Positions 29,193-43,245 of a DNA stretch of 45,922 bases are shown piece after piece (positions within the stretch are counted from its first letter, which is position 1; every line of letters begins with the position of its first letter). Below the pieces are notes generated by a model that had not been told where the DNA came from, did no database searches, and saw only the letters and a list, made by a program, of their open reading frames with translations. The position numbers were made by a program, and so were the translations under genes. The stretch is from CAYREX01 sp964423505 (GTDB taxonomy: Bacteria > Fermentibacterota > Fermentibacteria > Fermentibacterales > JCC-6): contig CAYREX010000020.1 of assembly GCA_964423505.1 (NCBI GenBank), forward strand, positions 1 through 45,922, in the 5' to 3' direction.

Positions 29193-31271
29193 CTAGCGGC
29201 GGCTCCATCCGCCGATACCCATCTGCTCCAGCAGCGCCCCGGCGACGCCCTCGGCGACCGGGGCATAATCCGAGAACTGCATTGCGAAGCCTGCGCGTCC
29301 CTGCGTCAGCGAGCGCAGAGCGCTACTATAACCGAAAAGCTCCGCAAGGGGAACCCTTGCCCTCACCGCCTGGACCTCCCCCCTCGGGGAGATGCCGGTG
29401 ACGTCCCCCCGCCGGGCGTTCACGTCGCCTATGACCTCGCCGAGGTAGTCCCCGGGACAGATTACGTCCACCTGCATTATGGGCTCGAGGAGCATCGAGC
29501 CACCCTTCTCCATGCACCGGCGCAGCGCCATGGCGCCGGCGTAGGCGTATCCGGTCTCCGAGGAGTCGGTCTCGTGGACAACCGCCTCCTCCAGCACCAC
29601 ACGCATCCTGTCCAGGGGGAAGCCCGCGAGGGGGCCGGCGCCCACCGCGCCCATCACCCCGCGCTCCACGGCGTCAACGAAGTGCCTGGGGACGGTCTGC
29701 GGCCTCACCCTGCTCTCGAAGACGATGCCGTCGCCTGCAGGCTGCACCCGGAGCCTTGCATGGCCGTAGTGACCGCGGCCCTGGATGGCCCTCTGGAAGT
29801 CGGCCTCGGCAACCGCCTCCTCCCTTATGCTCTCCCGGTAGGAGACCTGCGGCCTGCCGGTCCTCGCCTCGACACCCTTCTCCCTCTTCAGACGGTCCGC
29901 CACCACCTCCAGGTGCAACTCGCCCATTCCCTTGAGGAGAAGCTGCCCGGACTCCTCGTCGATGCCGCTCCTGAGGCTGGGGTCCTCGCTGACGAGCTCG
30001 GCCAGCGCGTCCTCCAGCGCCTTCTCATCGCTGGTGCTCATGGGCTCGACCGCCATCTGCATCACCGGCTCCGGCGGGGTGAAGGACTCGAGGGCCATCG
30101 GGTGCTCCGGGGAGGTGACCGTGTCGCCGGTGCCGGCGTCCTTGATGCCGGCCGCCGCTATGTCGCCGGCGCTCACGGAGTCGAGGTGGGTGCGCTTGTC
30201 GGCGTGCATCCTGACCAGCCTGGCCAGCCGCTCCCTGCGGCCGGTCCTGTTGTTCAGGACGTGGGTGCCGTCCCCGGCCGTGCCGGAGTAGACCCTGAGG
30301 TAGGCGAGCCTTCCCAGGTGGGGGTCGCAGACCACCTTGAATATCAGCGCGGCGAACGGCTCGTCGGGGCTCCTCCCTACAGTTGTCTCCGACCCGTCCG
30401 GGAGACGGGCCGGGACGGCGGGGAGGTCGTCGGGGGCGGGCAGCCAGTCGACTATCGCGTCCATGAGCAGCTGGACGCCGGTGTTCTTCAGGGCGGAGCC
30501 GCAGAGGACCGGTACGAAGGCACCGGATATTGTTGCCTTTCGAACCAGCCTCCGGACGTCGTCCGCATCGAGATCGCCGGCGAAGAAGCGCTCGATGGCC
30601 TCCTCCTCCTGCTCGGCGGCCGACTCCCAGAGCAGCTCCCTTGCAGCGTCCACCTCTTCCCGCATGTCTTCGGGGACCTCGGCGGTGTGGAACACCGCCC
30701 CCTGCGAGACCTCGTCGTAATAGACGGCGGTGTCGTCCAGCACGCTGACGATCCCCCGGAAGTCGCCGGCGCTGCCGATTGGAAGAGCCACCGGGACCGG
30801 CCTCACCCCGAGCATGTCCCTCATCATCTCCAGCACGCGGGGGAAGTCGGCGCCCTGGCGGTCCATCTTGTTCACGAAGGCTATCCTGGGGACACCGTAC
30901 CTGTCGGCCTGGTGCCAGACGGTCTCCGACTGCGGCTCCACGCCGCCCACGGCACAGAAGACGGCTATGGCGCCGTCGAGCACCCTGAGGCTGCGCTCCA
31001 CCTCCACGGTGAAGTCCACGTGGCCCGGGGTGTCTATGATGTTTATCCGGTGGTCCCGCCAGCCGCAGGTGGTGGCTGCGGAGGTTATGGTGATGCCCCG
31101 CTCCCGCTCCTGGGGCATCCAGTCCATCACCGCGGTGCCGTGGTCGACGTTGCCCAGCTTGTGCACCCTGCCGGTATAGAAGAGGATGCGCTCAGTGGTG
31201 GTGGTCTTGCCGGCATCTATGTGGGCCATGATGCCGATGTTGCGCACCAGGTCCATGGGAACGGTCCCCAT
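29193..31271 (-). CDS. fusA: Elongation factor G
   Basis: 692 residues. G1 AHIDAGKTTTTERIL, G3 IIDTPGHVDFTVEVERSLRV and G4 AFVNKMDRQGADF are intact, and the domain IV-V blocks RPQVSYRESIR, RGHYGHARLRV and LLEPIMQVDVICPGDYLG follow. EF-G moves tRNAs and mRNA after peptide transfer and splits ribosomes with RRF. The sequence is somewhat divergent: switch I reads LGNVDHGTAVMDWMPQE where EVHDGAATMDWMEQE is usual, and the domain IV loop GVIPGEYIPAV is replaced by QTVPRHFVDAV. Being in the str operon it should be the main EF-G, but a paralogue-type factor with another fusA elsewhere is possible. Confidence 0.93.
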   Translation of the reverse strand: MGTVPMDLVRNIGIMAHIDAGKTTTTERILFYTGRVHKLGNVDHGTAVMDWMPQERERGITITSAATTCGWRDHRINIIDTPGHVDFTVEVERSLRVLDGAIAVFCAVGGVEPQSETVWHQADRYGVPRIAFVNKMDRQGADFPRVLEMMRDMLGVRPVPVALPIGSAGDFRGIVSVLDDTAVYYDEVSQGAVFHTAEVPEDMREEVDAARELLWESAAEQEEEAIERFFAGDLDADDVRRLVRKATISGAFVPVLCGSALKNTGVQLLMDAIVDWLPAPDDLPAVPARLPDGSETTVGRSPDEPFAALIFKVVCDPHLGRLAYLRVYSGTAGDGTHVLNNRTGRRERLARLVRMHADKRTHLDSVSAGDIAAAGIKDAGTGDTVTSPEHPMALESFTPPEPVMQMAVEPMSTSDEKALEDALAELVSEDPSLRSGIDEESGQLLLKGMGELHLEVVADRLKREKGVEARTGRPQVSYRESIREEAVAEADFQRAIQGRGHYGHARLRVQPAGDGIVFESRVRPQTVPRHFVDAVERGVMGAVGAGPLAGFPLDRMRVVLEEAVVHETDSSETGYAYAGAMALRRCMEKGGSMLLEPIMQVDVICPGDYLGEVIGDVNARRGDVTGISPRGEVQAVRARVPLAELFGYSSALRSLTQGRAGFAMQFSDYAPVAEGVAGALLEQMGIGGWSRR

Positions 31272-31329
31272 CTCCAGAGCTCCTCCGGTCAGCTGAGCGC
31301 ACCTGCCGTCGGAGGGCCCCGGAGCGGAC

Positions 31330-31803
31330 CTACCAGCGGTAGTGCGCGAAGGCCTTGTTGGCCTCTGCCATCCTGTGGGTGTCTTCCTTCTTCTTCACCG
31401 CGCCGGAGTTCTCGCCCCGCGCGGCATCGGCTAACTCGGCCGCCAGCTTCTCGGAGAGGGTGTGCCCCCTCCGGGCCCTGGCGTACTGGAGTATCCATCT
31501 CATGGCCAGGGAGTCCCTCTCCTGGGGCCTCACCTCCATGGGCACCTGGTAGGTCGAGCCGCCGACCCGTCGGGACTTGACCTTGAGCTGGGGCCTGACG
31601 TTGCCCATGGCCCTGTTGAACACGGTGACCGGGTCCTGCCCGGTCCTCTCGGCTATCAGGTCCATGGCGTCGTAGAAGAGCTTCTCGGCCTTGCTCTTCT
31701 TACCGTCCACCATGATCTTGTTTATGAACTTGGCTATGAGGAGGTTGCCGTACTTCCTGTCCGGCTGCGCCTCCCTCCTTGCCGGCCTCGATCTCCTTGC
31801 CAT
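31330..31803 (-). CDS. rpsG: 30S ribosomal protein S7
   Basis: 157 residues. RYGNLLIAKFINKIMVDGKK-like start (YGNLLIAKFINKIMVDGKKS), PQLKVKSRRVGGSTYQVPME and MAEANKAFAHYRW, the typical end. S7 nucleates the 30S head and in enterobacteria regulates the str operon. Lies between rpsL and fusA as expected. Confidence 0.97.
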   Translation of the reverse strand: MARRSRPARREAQPDRKYGNLLIAKFINKIMVDGKKSKAEKLFYDAMDLIAERTGQDPVTVFNRAMGNVRPQLKVKSRRVGGSTYQVPMEVRPQERDSLAMRWILQYARARRGHTLSEKLAAELADAARGENSGAVKKKEDTHRMAEANKAFAHYRW

Positions 31804-31849
31804 CTATCCTCCCCGGTGGACCGGCGGCCGCGGCCGCCCGGTCCCCTGG

Positions 31850-32221
31850 CTACTCGGGCCTCCTGGTGCCGTACTTGGAGCGGCCCTGTCTCCTGCCCTC
31901 GACGCCGGACGTGTCCTCGACGCCTCTGATTATGTGGTACCTGACGCCCGGGAGGTCCTTCACCCTGCCACCCCGGATGAGGACGACCGAGTGCTCGTTC
32001 AGGTTGTGGTCTATCCCGGGGATGTAGGCGGTCACCTCGAACCCGTTGCGCAGCCTGACCCTGGCCACCTTCCGCAGCGCGGAGTTGGGCTTCTTGGGGG
32101 TGGAGGTGTACACCCTCGTGCAGATGCCCCTCTTCTGGGGGCACCCGGTGAGGGCCGGGGCCTTGGTCTTGGCCACCTGCTTCCGGCGCCCCTTCCTTAC
32201 GAGCTGGTTGATCGTGGGCAA
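31850..32221 (-). CDS. rpsL: 30S ribosomal protein S12, TTG start
   Basis: 123 residues from TTG 32221, which restores the universal beginning PTINQLVRKGRR; an ATG further up (32275) would add 18 unlikely residues. GGGAG lies upstream. TSTPKKPNSALRKVARVRL and GRVKDLPGVRYHIIRGVEDT contain the decoding-centre loops; Lys in TPKKPNSA (position equivalent to K42/K43) and the K-D-L-P loop have wild-type, streptomycin-sensitive residues. Confidence 0.95.
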   Translation of the reverse strand: MPTINQLVRKGRRKQVAKTKAPALTGCPQKRGICTRVYTSTPKKPNSALRKVARVRLRNGFEVTAYIPGIDHNLNEHSVVLIRGGRVKDLPGVRYHIIRGVEDTSGVEGRRQGRSKYGTRRPE

Positions 32222-32286
32222 GTCCGCTCCCTTCCCGGTACTAGCGCATTCTCGGCGCCTGTGCCTTAAGCACAAGGCCCATAAGT

Positions 32287-37068
<4,782 letters not shown>

Positions 37069-37071
37069 GTG

Positions 37072-40000
37072 CTACTCCTCCTCTTCCCGGAGGAGCTCGA
37101 CGTCGAGGGCCAGGCTCCTCATCTCGTTCTGAAGCACGTTGAACGACTCGGGGGTGAGCGACTCAGGTATGTTCTCGCCGTTCACCATGGAGCTGTACGC
37201 CCTCGACCTGCCGTCGACGTCGTCCGACTTGATGGTCAGCATCTCCTTCAGGCAGTAGGCGGCGCCGTAGGCCTCGAGCGCCCACACCTCCATCTCGCCC
37301 AGCCGCTGGCCGCCGTTCTGGGCCTTGCCTCCGAGCGGCTGCTGGGTGACCATGGCGTAGGGTCCGGTAGCCCTGGCGTGGAGCTTGTCCTCCACCTGGT
37401 GCGCCAGCTTCATCATGTACATGCAGCCCACGGTGACCCTCTGGTCGAACGGGTCTCCCGTCCGGCCGTCGAATAGGACCGTCTTGCCGTCCGGCGACGA
37501 GCCGGCCTCCCGGAGCGCCTCGGCTATCTCGTCGTTGGTGGCGGAGTCGAAGACCGGGGTTATCACGTCGTAGCCCAGCTGCCTGGCCGCCCACCCCAGG
37601 TTGGTCTCCATTATCTGGCCGGCGTTCATCCTGCTGGGAACGCCCAGCGGATTCAGGCAGATGTCCACCGGGGTGCCGTCAGGCAGGTAGGGCATATCCT
37701 CCTGGGGGACGATGATGCTGACCACGCCCTTGTTGCCGTGCCGGCCGGCCATCTTGTCGCCGACCTCCAGCTTTCGCCGCTTGGCTATGTAGACCTTCAC
37801 CGTCTTGATGACGCCCGGGGGCAGGTCGTCGCCCCGGAGGAGCTTCTCCTCCTCCATCTCCAGCGTCTCCTCTATCCGCCTCTGCTCCTCGGCGGCGTTC
37901 CTGAGTATCTGCCTCACGTCGTCGTCGACCTTCAGGTCCTCAACCAGCTGCTGCCCGCGGTCTATGTCGGCGAAGTCGACCTTCTTCAGGAAGCTGACGG
38001 TCAGCTTCCTGCCCTGCGGGACCAGCACCTCCCCGGTCATCCTGTCGACGATGTTGACGGCCTTCCGGCCCTTCAGCATCTCCCGGAGCACCGTGTCCCG
38101 CTCACGGACCAGCCGCTTCTCCCGCTCGGTCCACTCGCTCCTCAGGCGGTCCAGCTTCTCGTCTATCTCCCGCCTGGTCCGCTCCGACCTGTCCCGGCGG
38201 GAGAAGACCTTCACGTCTATCACCACGCCGTCCATGCCGGTGGGGGTCCTGAGGGAGGCGTCCTTGACGTCTCCGGCCTTCTGTCCGAAGATGGCCCTTA
38301 TGAGCCGCTCCGAGGGCGAGAGGTCCTGCTCCCCCTTCGGCGTTATCTTGCCCACGAGGATGTCCCTCTCCCGCACCCTGGAGCCGACCTTGATTATGCC
38401 GTCCTCGTCCAGGTTCTCTATCTCCTCCGGGTTGTCGACGCTGGGGAGCTCGCGGGTGAGCTCCTCCGGGCCGAGCTTGGTCTCCCGGAACTGGGTCTCC
38501 AGCTCCACCACGTGCACGGATGTGAAGGCATCGTTCCTGATGACCCTCTCGCTGACCACTATGGCGTCCTCGAAGTTGTAGCCGTTCCAGGGCAGGAATG
38601 CCACCACCGCGTTGAAGCCCAGGGCGAGGCTGCCGTGCTCGGTGGCCATGCCGTCGGCCAGGACGTCGTCCCTCCGTATCTCGTCCCCCGGCCTGACCAG
38701 CGGCCGCTGGTTGAAGCAGGTGTCCTGGTTGGTCCTGACGAAGTCCTGCAGCTCGTAGGTGTCGAACATGTTGAAGTCGTGGATGTCGCTCTCGGCCTTC
38801 ACGACTATCCTGGAGGCGTCGACCTCCGTGACCGCGCCGGGGCGCCTGGCGGTGACCAGCGTGCCGGAGTCCCTGGCCGCCCTCTTCTCCATCCCCGTGC
38901 CCACCATGGGCGCATGGGGATAGAGGAGCGGGACCGCCTGCCTCTGCATGTTGGAGCCCATCAGGGCCCTGTTGGCGTCGTCGTGCTCCAGGAACGGGAT
39001 GAGCGCCGCGGAGACGCCCACCAGCTGCCTGGGGCTGACGTCTATGAACTCCACCTCGGACGGCGGTATCATCGGGTACGTGCCGGCCCGCCTGGCCCGC
39101 ACCAGCGGGCCCATGAGCCTGTTCTCGTCGTCGACCGGTGCGTCCGCCTCGGCGATGGTGGTCCTGTCCTCCCGGTCGGCGGAGAGGTAGACCACCTCGT
39201 CGGTGACCCTGCCGTCGATGACCCTCCTGTAGGGGGTCTCCAGGAAGCCGAACCTGTTGATGGTGGCGAACACCGCCAGGGTGGTTATGAGTCCGATGTT
39301 GGGCCCCTCGGGGGTCTCGACCGGGCACATCCTGCCGTAGTGGGTGTGGTGGACGTCGCGGACGTCGAAGCCGGCCCTCTCCCTGGTGAGGCCGCCCTGC
39401 CCCAGGGCGCTCGTGCGCCGCTTGTGGGTGAGCTCCGCCAGCGGGTTGGTCTGCTCCATGAACTGGGAGAGCTGGCTGGAGCCGAAGAAGGTGTTGATGA
39501 CGCTGGAGAGCGTACGGGAGTTCACCAGGTCGTGGGGGGTGAGCTTCTCCCTGTCCTGGTGGCCCATCCGGTCGCGGATGGTCCTGGCCATCCTGCTGAG
39601 GCCCTTGGCGAACTCCTGTCCGAGGAGCTCGCCCACGGTCCTGACCCTCCTGTTGCCGAGGTGGTCTATGTCGTCCGAGATGTTCCTGCCCTCGCGGAGC
39701 CTGATGAGGTTCTCCACTATGGACACCAGGTCGGCCACTGTCAGGGTCAGCTTCTCCATGGAGGTGTTGATGTTCAGCCGCTCGTTCAGCTTGTAGCGGC
39801 CCACCTCGGAGAGGCTGTACCTCTTGGAGTCGAAGAACATGGACCGGAGGTAGCTCCGGGCGTGGTCGAGGTTGGGCGCCTCGGTGCCCCTGAGCGCCTC
39901 GTAGATCCAGAGCGTGGCGGAGTCCTCGTCCTTGGTGGCGCCGGCGCCCAGGCTGGTCGACTCCTTGGAGAGTGTCTTGCGGATGCCGTCGAAGTCGTTG

Positions 40001-40905
40001 GTCTCCATCCTCGGCTCGAGGAACTCGGCCTCCTCGATGCCCTTCTCGACCAGCTTCTCTATCTTCTCGATGCTCTCCACCGGCTCGTCGCACCTGACCA
40101 GGAGCTCGCCGGTCTCCTCGTCGACTATGTCGGAGGCGAAGGACTTGAGGGTGAGCTCCACCGCCCGGGAGCGGTTCCGGATCGCCGCGCCCAGGTTCCT
40201 GGTGACCTTCGGGTAGAAGCTGCCCAGTATCTCCGCATCGGTGGAGAGACCCAGCGCACGGAGGAGCATGGTCACCGGTATGCGCTTCGGCCTCCGGTCT
40301 ATGTTGGCGTAGATGATGTCGTTGTTGTCCAGCTTCAGGTCCAGCCAGGACCCCCTCTGCGGGATGACCCTGGCCGAGTATATCCTGTGGCCCCGCTGCA
40401 TCGTCTTCTCCTCGAAGAAGACGCCGGGGCTCCTGTGGAGCTGGTTGACTATGACCCGCTCGGCCCCGTTTATCACGAAGGAGCCGGTGTGGGTCATCAG
40501 GGGGAGCTCGCCCAGGAAGACCGACTGGTCGATTATCCTGGAGACCTTCCAGCTGTCCGTCTGGGACTTCCCGGACTTGGAGTCGGTCCCGGAGCGGAAG
40601 ACCAGCCTCAGCATCGCGGTGAGCGGCGCCGCGTAGCTCAGCCCCTTGTCCAGCGCCTCCTGCACCGAGTACTTCGGACGTCCTATCTCGTAATGGACGT
40701 ACTCCAGGGAGAACTCCCTGTTGCTGCTCTCTATCGGGAACGTGTCCTTGAAAATCTTGTGGAGCCCCTGCGGCAGTCGTTCGTCGTGGGGTACGTCGTC
40801 CTGCAGGAACCTGCTGAATGATTCCCTCTGTATCTTGAGCAGGTCGGGTACGTCTATCACCGGCTGTACCCTCGAATAGTTCCTAACAGGTCTGGTAACC
40901 TTCAC
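37072..40905 (-). CDS. rpoB: DNA-directed RNA polymerase subunit beta
   Basis: 1277 residues. The rifampicin region reads FGSSQLSQFMEQTNPLAELT then HKRRTSALGQGGLTRERAGF; compared with E. coli the D516 position is Glu and S522 is Ala, while H526, R529 and S531 equivalents are unchanged. GRHGNKGVVSIIVPQEDMPY and DPFDQRVTVGCMYMMKLAHQ are C-terminal catalytic-core signatures. Length is shorter than E. coli (1342), consistent with lacking the large beta insertions. It follows rplL after a 109-bp spacer. Confidence 0.98.
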   Translation of the reverse strand: MKVTRPVRNYSRVQPVIDVPDLLKIQRESFSRFLQDDVPHDERLPQGLHKIFKDTFPIESSNREFSLEYVHYEIGRPKYSVQEALDKGLSYAAPLTAMLRLVFRSGTDSKSGKSQTDSWKVSRIIDQSVFLGELPLMTHTGSFVINGAERVIVNQLHRSPGVFFEEKTMQRGHRIYSARVIPQRGSWLDLKLDNNDIIYANIDRRPKRIPVTMLLRALGLSTDAEILGSFYPKVTRNLGAAIRNRSRAVELTLKSFASDIVDEETGELLVRCDEPVESIEKIEKLVEKGIEEAEFLEPRMETNDFDGIRKTLSKESTSLGAGATKDEDSATLWIYEALRGTEAPNLDHARSYLRSMFFDSKRYSLSEVGRYKLNERLNINTSMEKLTLTVADLVSIVENLIRLREGRNISDDIDHLGNRRVRTVGELLGQEFAKGLSRMARTIRDRMGHQDREKLTPHDLVNSRTLSSVINTFFGSSQLSQFMEQTNPLAELTHKRRTSALGQGGLTRERAGFDVRDVHHTHYGRMCPVETPEGPNIGLITTLAVFATINRFGFLETPYRRVIDGRVTDEVVYLSADREDRTTIAEADAPVDDENRLMGPLVRARRAGTYPMIPPSEVEFIDVSPRQLVGVSAALIPFLEHDDANRALMGSNMQRQAVPLLYPHAPMVGTGMEKRAARDSGTLVTARRPGAVTEVDASRIVVKAESDIHDFNMFDTYELQDFVRTNQDTCFNQRPLVRPGDEIRRDDVLADGMATEHGSLALGFNAVVAFLPWNGYNFEDAIVVSERVIRNDAFTSVHVVELETQFRETKLGPEELTRELPSVDNPEEIENLDEDGIIKVGSRVRERDILVGKITPKGEQDLSPSERLIRAIFGQKAGDVKDASLRTPTGMDGVVIDVKVFSRRDRSERTRREIDEKLDRLRSEWTEREKRLVRERDTVLREMLKGRKAVNIVDRMTGEVLVPQGRKLTVSFLKKVDFADIDRGQQLVEDLKVDDDVRQILRNAAEEQRRIEETLEMEEEKLLRGDDLPPGVIKTVKVYIAKRRKLEVGDKMAGRHGNKGVVSIIVPQEDMPYLPDGTPVDICLNPLGVPSRMNAGQIMETNLGWAARQLGYDVITPVFDSATNDEIAEALREAGSSPDGKTVLFDGRTGDPFDQRVTVGCMYMMKLAHQVEDKLHARATGPYAMVTQQPLGGKAQNGGQRLGEMEVWALEAYGAAYCLKEMLTIKSDDVDGRSRAYSSMVNGENIPESLTPESFNVLQNEMRSLALDVELLREEEE

Positions 40906-41014
40906 CTGACAACTCCCATCGCCTGCAGATACCCGAAAACTGACCGTACCGGACGGGGGCGAACGGCGAGACCGGCCGATCCCGGCCAGGTCCCGCCGCC
41001 GACCGCTCGCAGCA
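40906..41014 (-). promoter_or_regulatory. rplL-rpoB spacer
   Basis: 109 bp without a gene. On the minus strand it contains GC-rich inverted repeats, including GGCCG-ATCC-CGGCC (40974-40987). In many bacteria this interval carries a partial terminator or an RNase processing site that lowers rpoBC expression relative to rplJL; a similar role here is inference. Confidence 0.35.
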
Positions 41015-41395
41015 CTACTGGAGCTTCACCGTGGCGCCGGCCTCCTCGAGCTGCTTCTTCAGGGCCTCGGCCTCCTCCTTGTCGAGGGCCTCCCTGAGCT
41101 TGGAGGGAGCGTTGTCCACCAGCTCCTTGGCCTCCTTGAGGTTCAGCTCCAGGACGTCCTTGACGACCTTGATGACCGGTATCTTCTTGTCTCCGAAGCT
41201 CTCGAGGATGACGTCGAACTCGCTCTGCTCCTCGGCGGGGGCAGCGCCCTCGGCGGGAGCTGCGGCAACGGCGGCTACCGGCGCCGCGGCGGATACGCCG
41301 AACTTGTCCTCCATCTCCTTCACGAGCTCCGAGAGCTCGAGGACGGTCATGCTGGAAATGGCCTCGATTATATCGGCCTTCGACATCTCACCCAT
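41015..41395 (-). CDS. rplL: 50S ribosomal protein L7/L12
   Basis: 126 residues. The N-terminal dimerisation part (SKADIIEAISSMTVLELSEL) is followed by an Ala/Pro-rich hinge and the C-terminal factor-binding domain DVILESFGDKKIPVIKVVKD with GLELKEAKELVDN-like LNLKEAKELVDNAPSKLREA. GGAGG before ATG 41395 fixes the start. It forms the multimeric stalk that recruits GTPases. Confidence 0.97.
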   Translation of the reverse strand: MGEMSKADIIEAISSMTVLELSELVKEMEDKFGVSAAAPVAAVAAAPAEGAAPAEEQSEFDVILESFGDKKIPVIKVVKDVLELNLKEAKELVDNAPSKLREALDKEEAEALKKQLEEAGATVKLQ

Positions 41396-41458
41396 CTTCG
41401 TTCCTCCGTCTAGTGAAAGCGGTGCCCTTCCGGGACCGATAGAAACAGGCCCTCGGAC

Positions 41459-41995
41459 TCAACCGTTCTCCCTGCTGTCCCGCAGCGCCTGCAGGGCGTA
41501 GAACAGCTTCCTGACGATGCCGCCGGTCACCGAGACGAACCCCGAGAGGGGCGCCGCGGCGGATCCGACCAGCTTCGAGAGGAGCTCCTCCCTGCCGGGC
41601 AGCTCGGCCAGCTCCATCATCCTCGCCACGCCGTAGGTCTCGCCGGAGACGAAGCCGCCCTTGATGGCCGGCCTGCCCTCGTGCTCGTCGGCGAACCTCT
41701 TGACCAGCTTGACCGGCTGGACCTCGTCCTCGGCGTAGGCTATAGCCGTGGGGCCCTCCAGCATCGCGAAGACGCCCTCTTCCCCGCTCACGTCCATGCC
41801 GTCGAGCACACGCCTGAGGAGGGTGTTCTTCACCACCGTGAAGGTGACGTCGCTCTCCCTCATCATCGCGCGCAGGTCGGTCATGCTCTCGACGTCTATG
41901 CCGGTGAAGTCCGCCAGGACTATCGACCCGGCCGAGCGCAGGTCACCGGTGAGCCTCTCGACCGTCCTGGTCTTGCTCTCCCTCGTTACTGCCAC
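41459..41995 (-). CDS. rplJ: 50S ribosomal protein L10, GTG start
   Basis: 178 residues, start GTG 41995 after GGGGGTGAGCA. RESKTRTVERLTGDLRSAGS, VTFTVVKNTLLRRVLDGMD and PTAIAYAEDEVQPVKLVKRF are L10 blocks; the C-terminal helix (GGIVRKLFYALQALRDSREN) binds L7/L12 dimers. Only 10 bp separate it from rplA, so the classical long L10 leader between rplA and rplJ is missing. Confidence 0.97.
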   Translation of the reverse strand: MAVTRESKTRTVERLTGDLRSAGSIVLADFTGIDVESMTDLRAMMRESDVTFTVVKNTLLRRVLDGMDVSGEEGVFAMLEGPTAIAYAEDEVQPVKLVKRFADEHEGRPAIKGGFVSGETYGVARMMELAELPGREELLSKLVGSAAAPLSGFVSVTGGIVRKLFYALQALRDSRENG

Positions 41996-42005
41996 TGCTC
42001 ACCCC

Positions 42006-42710
42006 CTACCGGATCCTGGCGCGCAGGTCGGCGACGTCCAGCTTGATCCCGGGGCCCATGGTGGAGGAGACGGCAACCGTGCGCATGTACCGTCCCTTCA
42101 CCGCCGAGGGCCTGAGCTGGTGTACCTTCTCGAAGAACGCGAGCGCGTTCTCCGCCAGCTGCTCCTCCTCGAACCGGGCCTTTCCGATGGGCACGTGCAG
42201 GTTGCCGGTCTTGTCGACCTTGAAGGATATCTTGCCGGCCTTCGCCTCGCTCACGGCCTGGGCCACGTCCTGCGTGACCGTACCGTTCTTCGGGCTCGGC
42301 ATGAGGCCCCTGGGGCCCAGCACCCGCCCGAGCTTGCCCACCACTCTCATCATGTCCGGGCTGGCTATCACGACGTCGAAGTCGAGCCAGCCCTCCTCTA
42401 TCTTCCCGGCCATCTCCTCGTCGCCGATGTAGTCGGCGCCCGCCTCCCTGGCCTCGTCTATCTTCTCGCCCGCCGTGAACACCAGCACAGTGACCTCCTT
42501 GCCCGTGCCGTGAGGCAGGACGCAGGTGCCCCGGACCATCTGGTCTGAGTACTTCGGGTCCACGTTGAGCGATATCGCCATCTCGACGGTCTCGTCGAAG
42601 CCGGCGGTGGCCAGGCTCTTGGTCAGCGCCACCCCCTCCTCGAGGGAGTAGGAGGCGGTCCTGTCCACGGCCTCCCTGGCCTTCCTGAATCTCCTGCTTC
42701 CCCTCGCCAT
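42006..42710 (-). CDS. rplA: 50S ribosomal protein L1
   Basis: 234 residues. YSLEEGVALTKSLATAGFDE, VFTAGEKIDEAREAGADYIG and LGRVLGPRGLMPSPKNGTVT are the L1 signature blocks. L1 forms the mobile stalk and in many bacteria represses rplKA by binding the leader. Starts 1 bp after rplK. Confidence 0.97.
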   Translation of the reverse strand: MARGSRRFRKAREAVDRTASYSLEEGVALTKSLATAGFDETVEMAISLNVDPKYSDQMVRGTCVLPHGTGKEVTVLVFTAGEKIDEAREAGADYIGDEEMAGKIEEGWLDFDVVIASPDMMRVVGKLGRVLGPRGLMPSPKNGTVTQDVAQAVSEAKAGKISFKVDKTGNLHVPIGKARFEEEQLAENALAFFEKVHQLRPSAVKGRYMRTVAVSSTMGPGIKLDVADLRARIR

Positions 42711-42711
42711 G

Positions 42712-43137
42712 TCAGTCCACCACCTCCAGGCCCATGCTCCTGGCCGTCCCCTTGATCATCGAGATGGCGGTCTCCATCGAAGCCGCGTTCAGGTCCTTCA
42801 CCTTTATCTCCGCTATCTCGCGGCACTGCTCGACGGTCACCGTACCGACCTTCTCGCGGTTCGACTCGGGCGAGCCCTTGGCCAGACCGGCGGCGCGCTT
42901 GAGCAGCACGGCGGCCGGCGGCGACTTCAGAACGAAGGTAAAGCTCCGGTCCTTGTAGATCGATATCACGGCGGGAATTATGAGTCCCTCGCTGCCCCGG
43001 GTGCGGGCATTGAACTCCTTGCAGAAGCCTGCCAGGTTAATCCCGTACTGACCCAGCGCGGGTCCCACGGGTGGCGCCGGCGTGGCCTGTCCCGCCGGGA
43101 GCTGAAGCTTTACCACGCCCAAGACCTTCTTGGCCAT
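42712..43137 (-). CDS. rplK: 50S ribosomal protein L11
   Basis: 141 residues. KLQLPAGQATPAPPVGPALG, KEFNARTRGSEGLIIPAVIS and the C-terminal RNA-binding domain DLNAASMETAISMIKGTARS identify L11, part of the GTPase-associated centre. ATG 43137 follows AAGGAGA. A 108-bp hairpin-rich leader lies between it and nusG. Confidence 0.97.
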   Translation of the reverse strand: MAKKVLGVVKLQLPAGQATPAPPVGPALGQYGINLAGFCKEFNARTRGSEGLIIPAVISIYKDRSFTFVLKSPPAAVLLKRAAGLAKGSPESNREKVGTVTVEQCREIAEIKVKDLNAASMETAISMIKGTARSMGLEVVD

Positions 43138-43245
43138 GGTGTCTCCTTTCCCGGCCTCCGGGCCTCCCCTGTAGTGGCCCGGACAGCCTGCTGTCCGCCC
43201 GGCGGCCTCTCCGCCGGGCCGTTCATCCGGTCCGGGGCTTCCGCC
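43138..43245 (-). promoter_or_regulatory. Hairpin-rich leader upstream of rplK
   Basis: Three near-adjacent perfect inverted repeats occur in 108 bp: CCCGGCGG/CCGCCGGG (43198-43205 with 43211-43218), GGACAG/CTGTCC (43181-43186 with 43191-43196) and CCGGGCC/GGCCCGG (43158-43164 with 43176-43182). The last two share two bases, so they could be alternative folds. Position suggests control of rplKA, for example L1 binding or attenuation; no T-run follows, so a simple terminator is unlikely. Confidence 0.45.

Noticed and set aside
37738..40821. Long plus-strand open frame opposite rpoB
   Set aside because: Same effect of high GC on the antisense strand of rpoB; no start signal and no recognisable protein.
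37072..40905. Rifampicin resistance from the Glu at the D516 position
   Set aside because: The change is conservative and probably natural variation in a distant lineage; H526 and S531 equivalents are unchanged. No resistance claim can be made.
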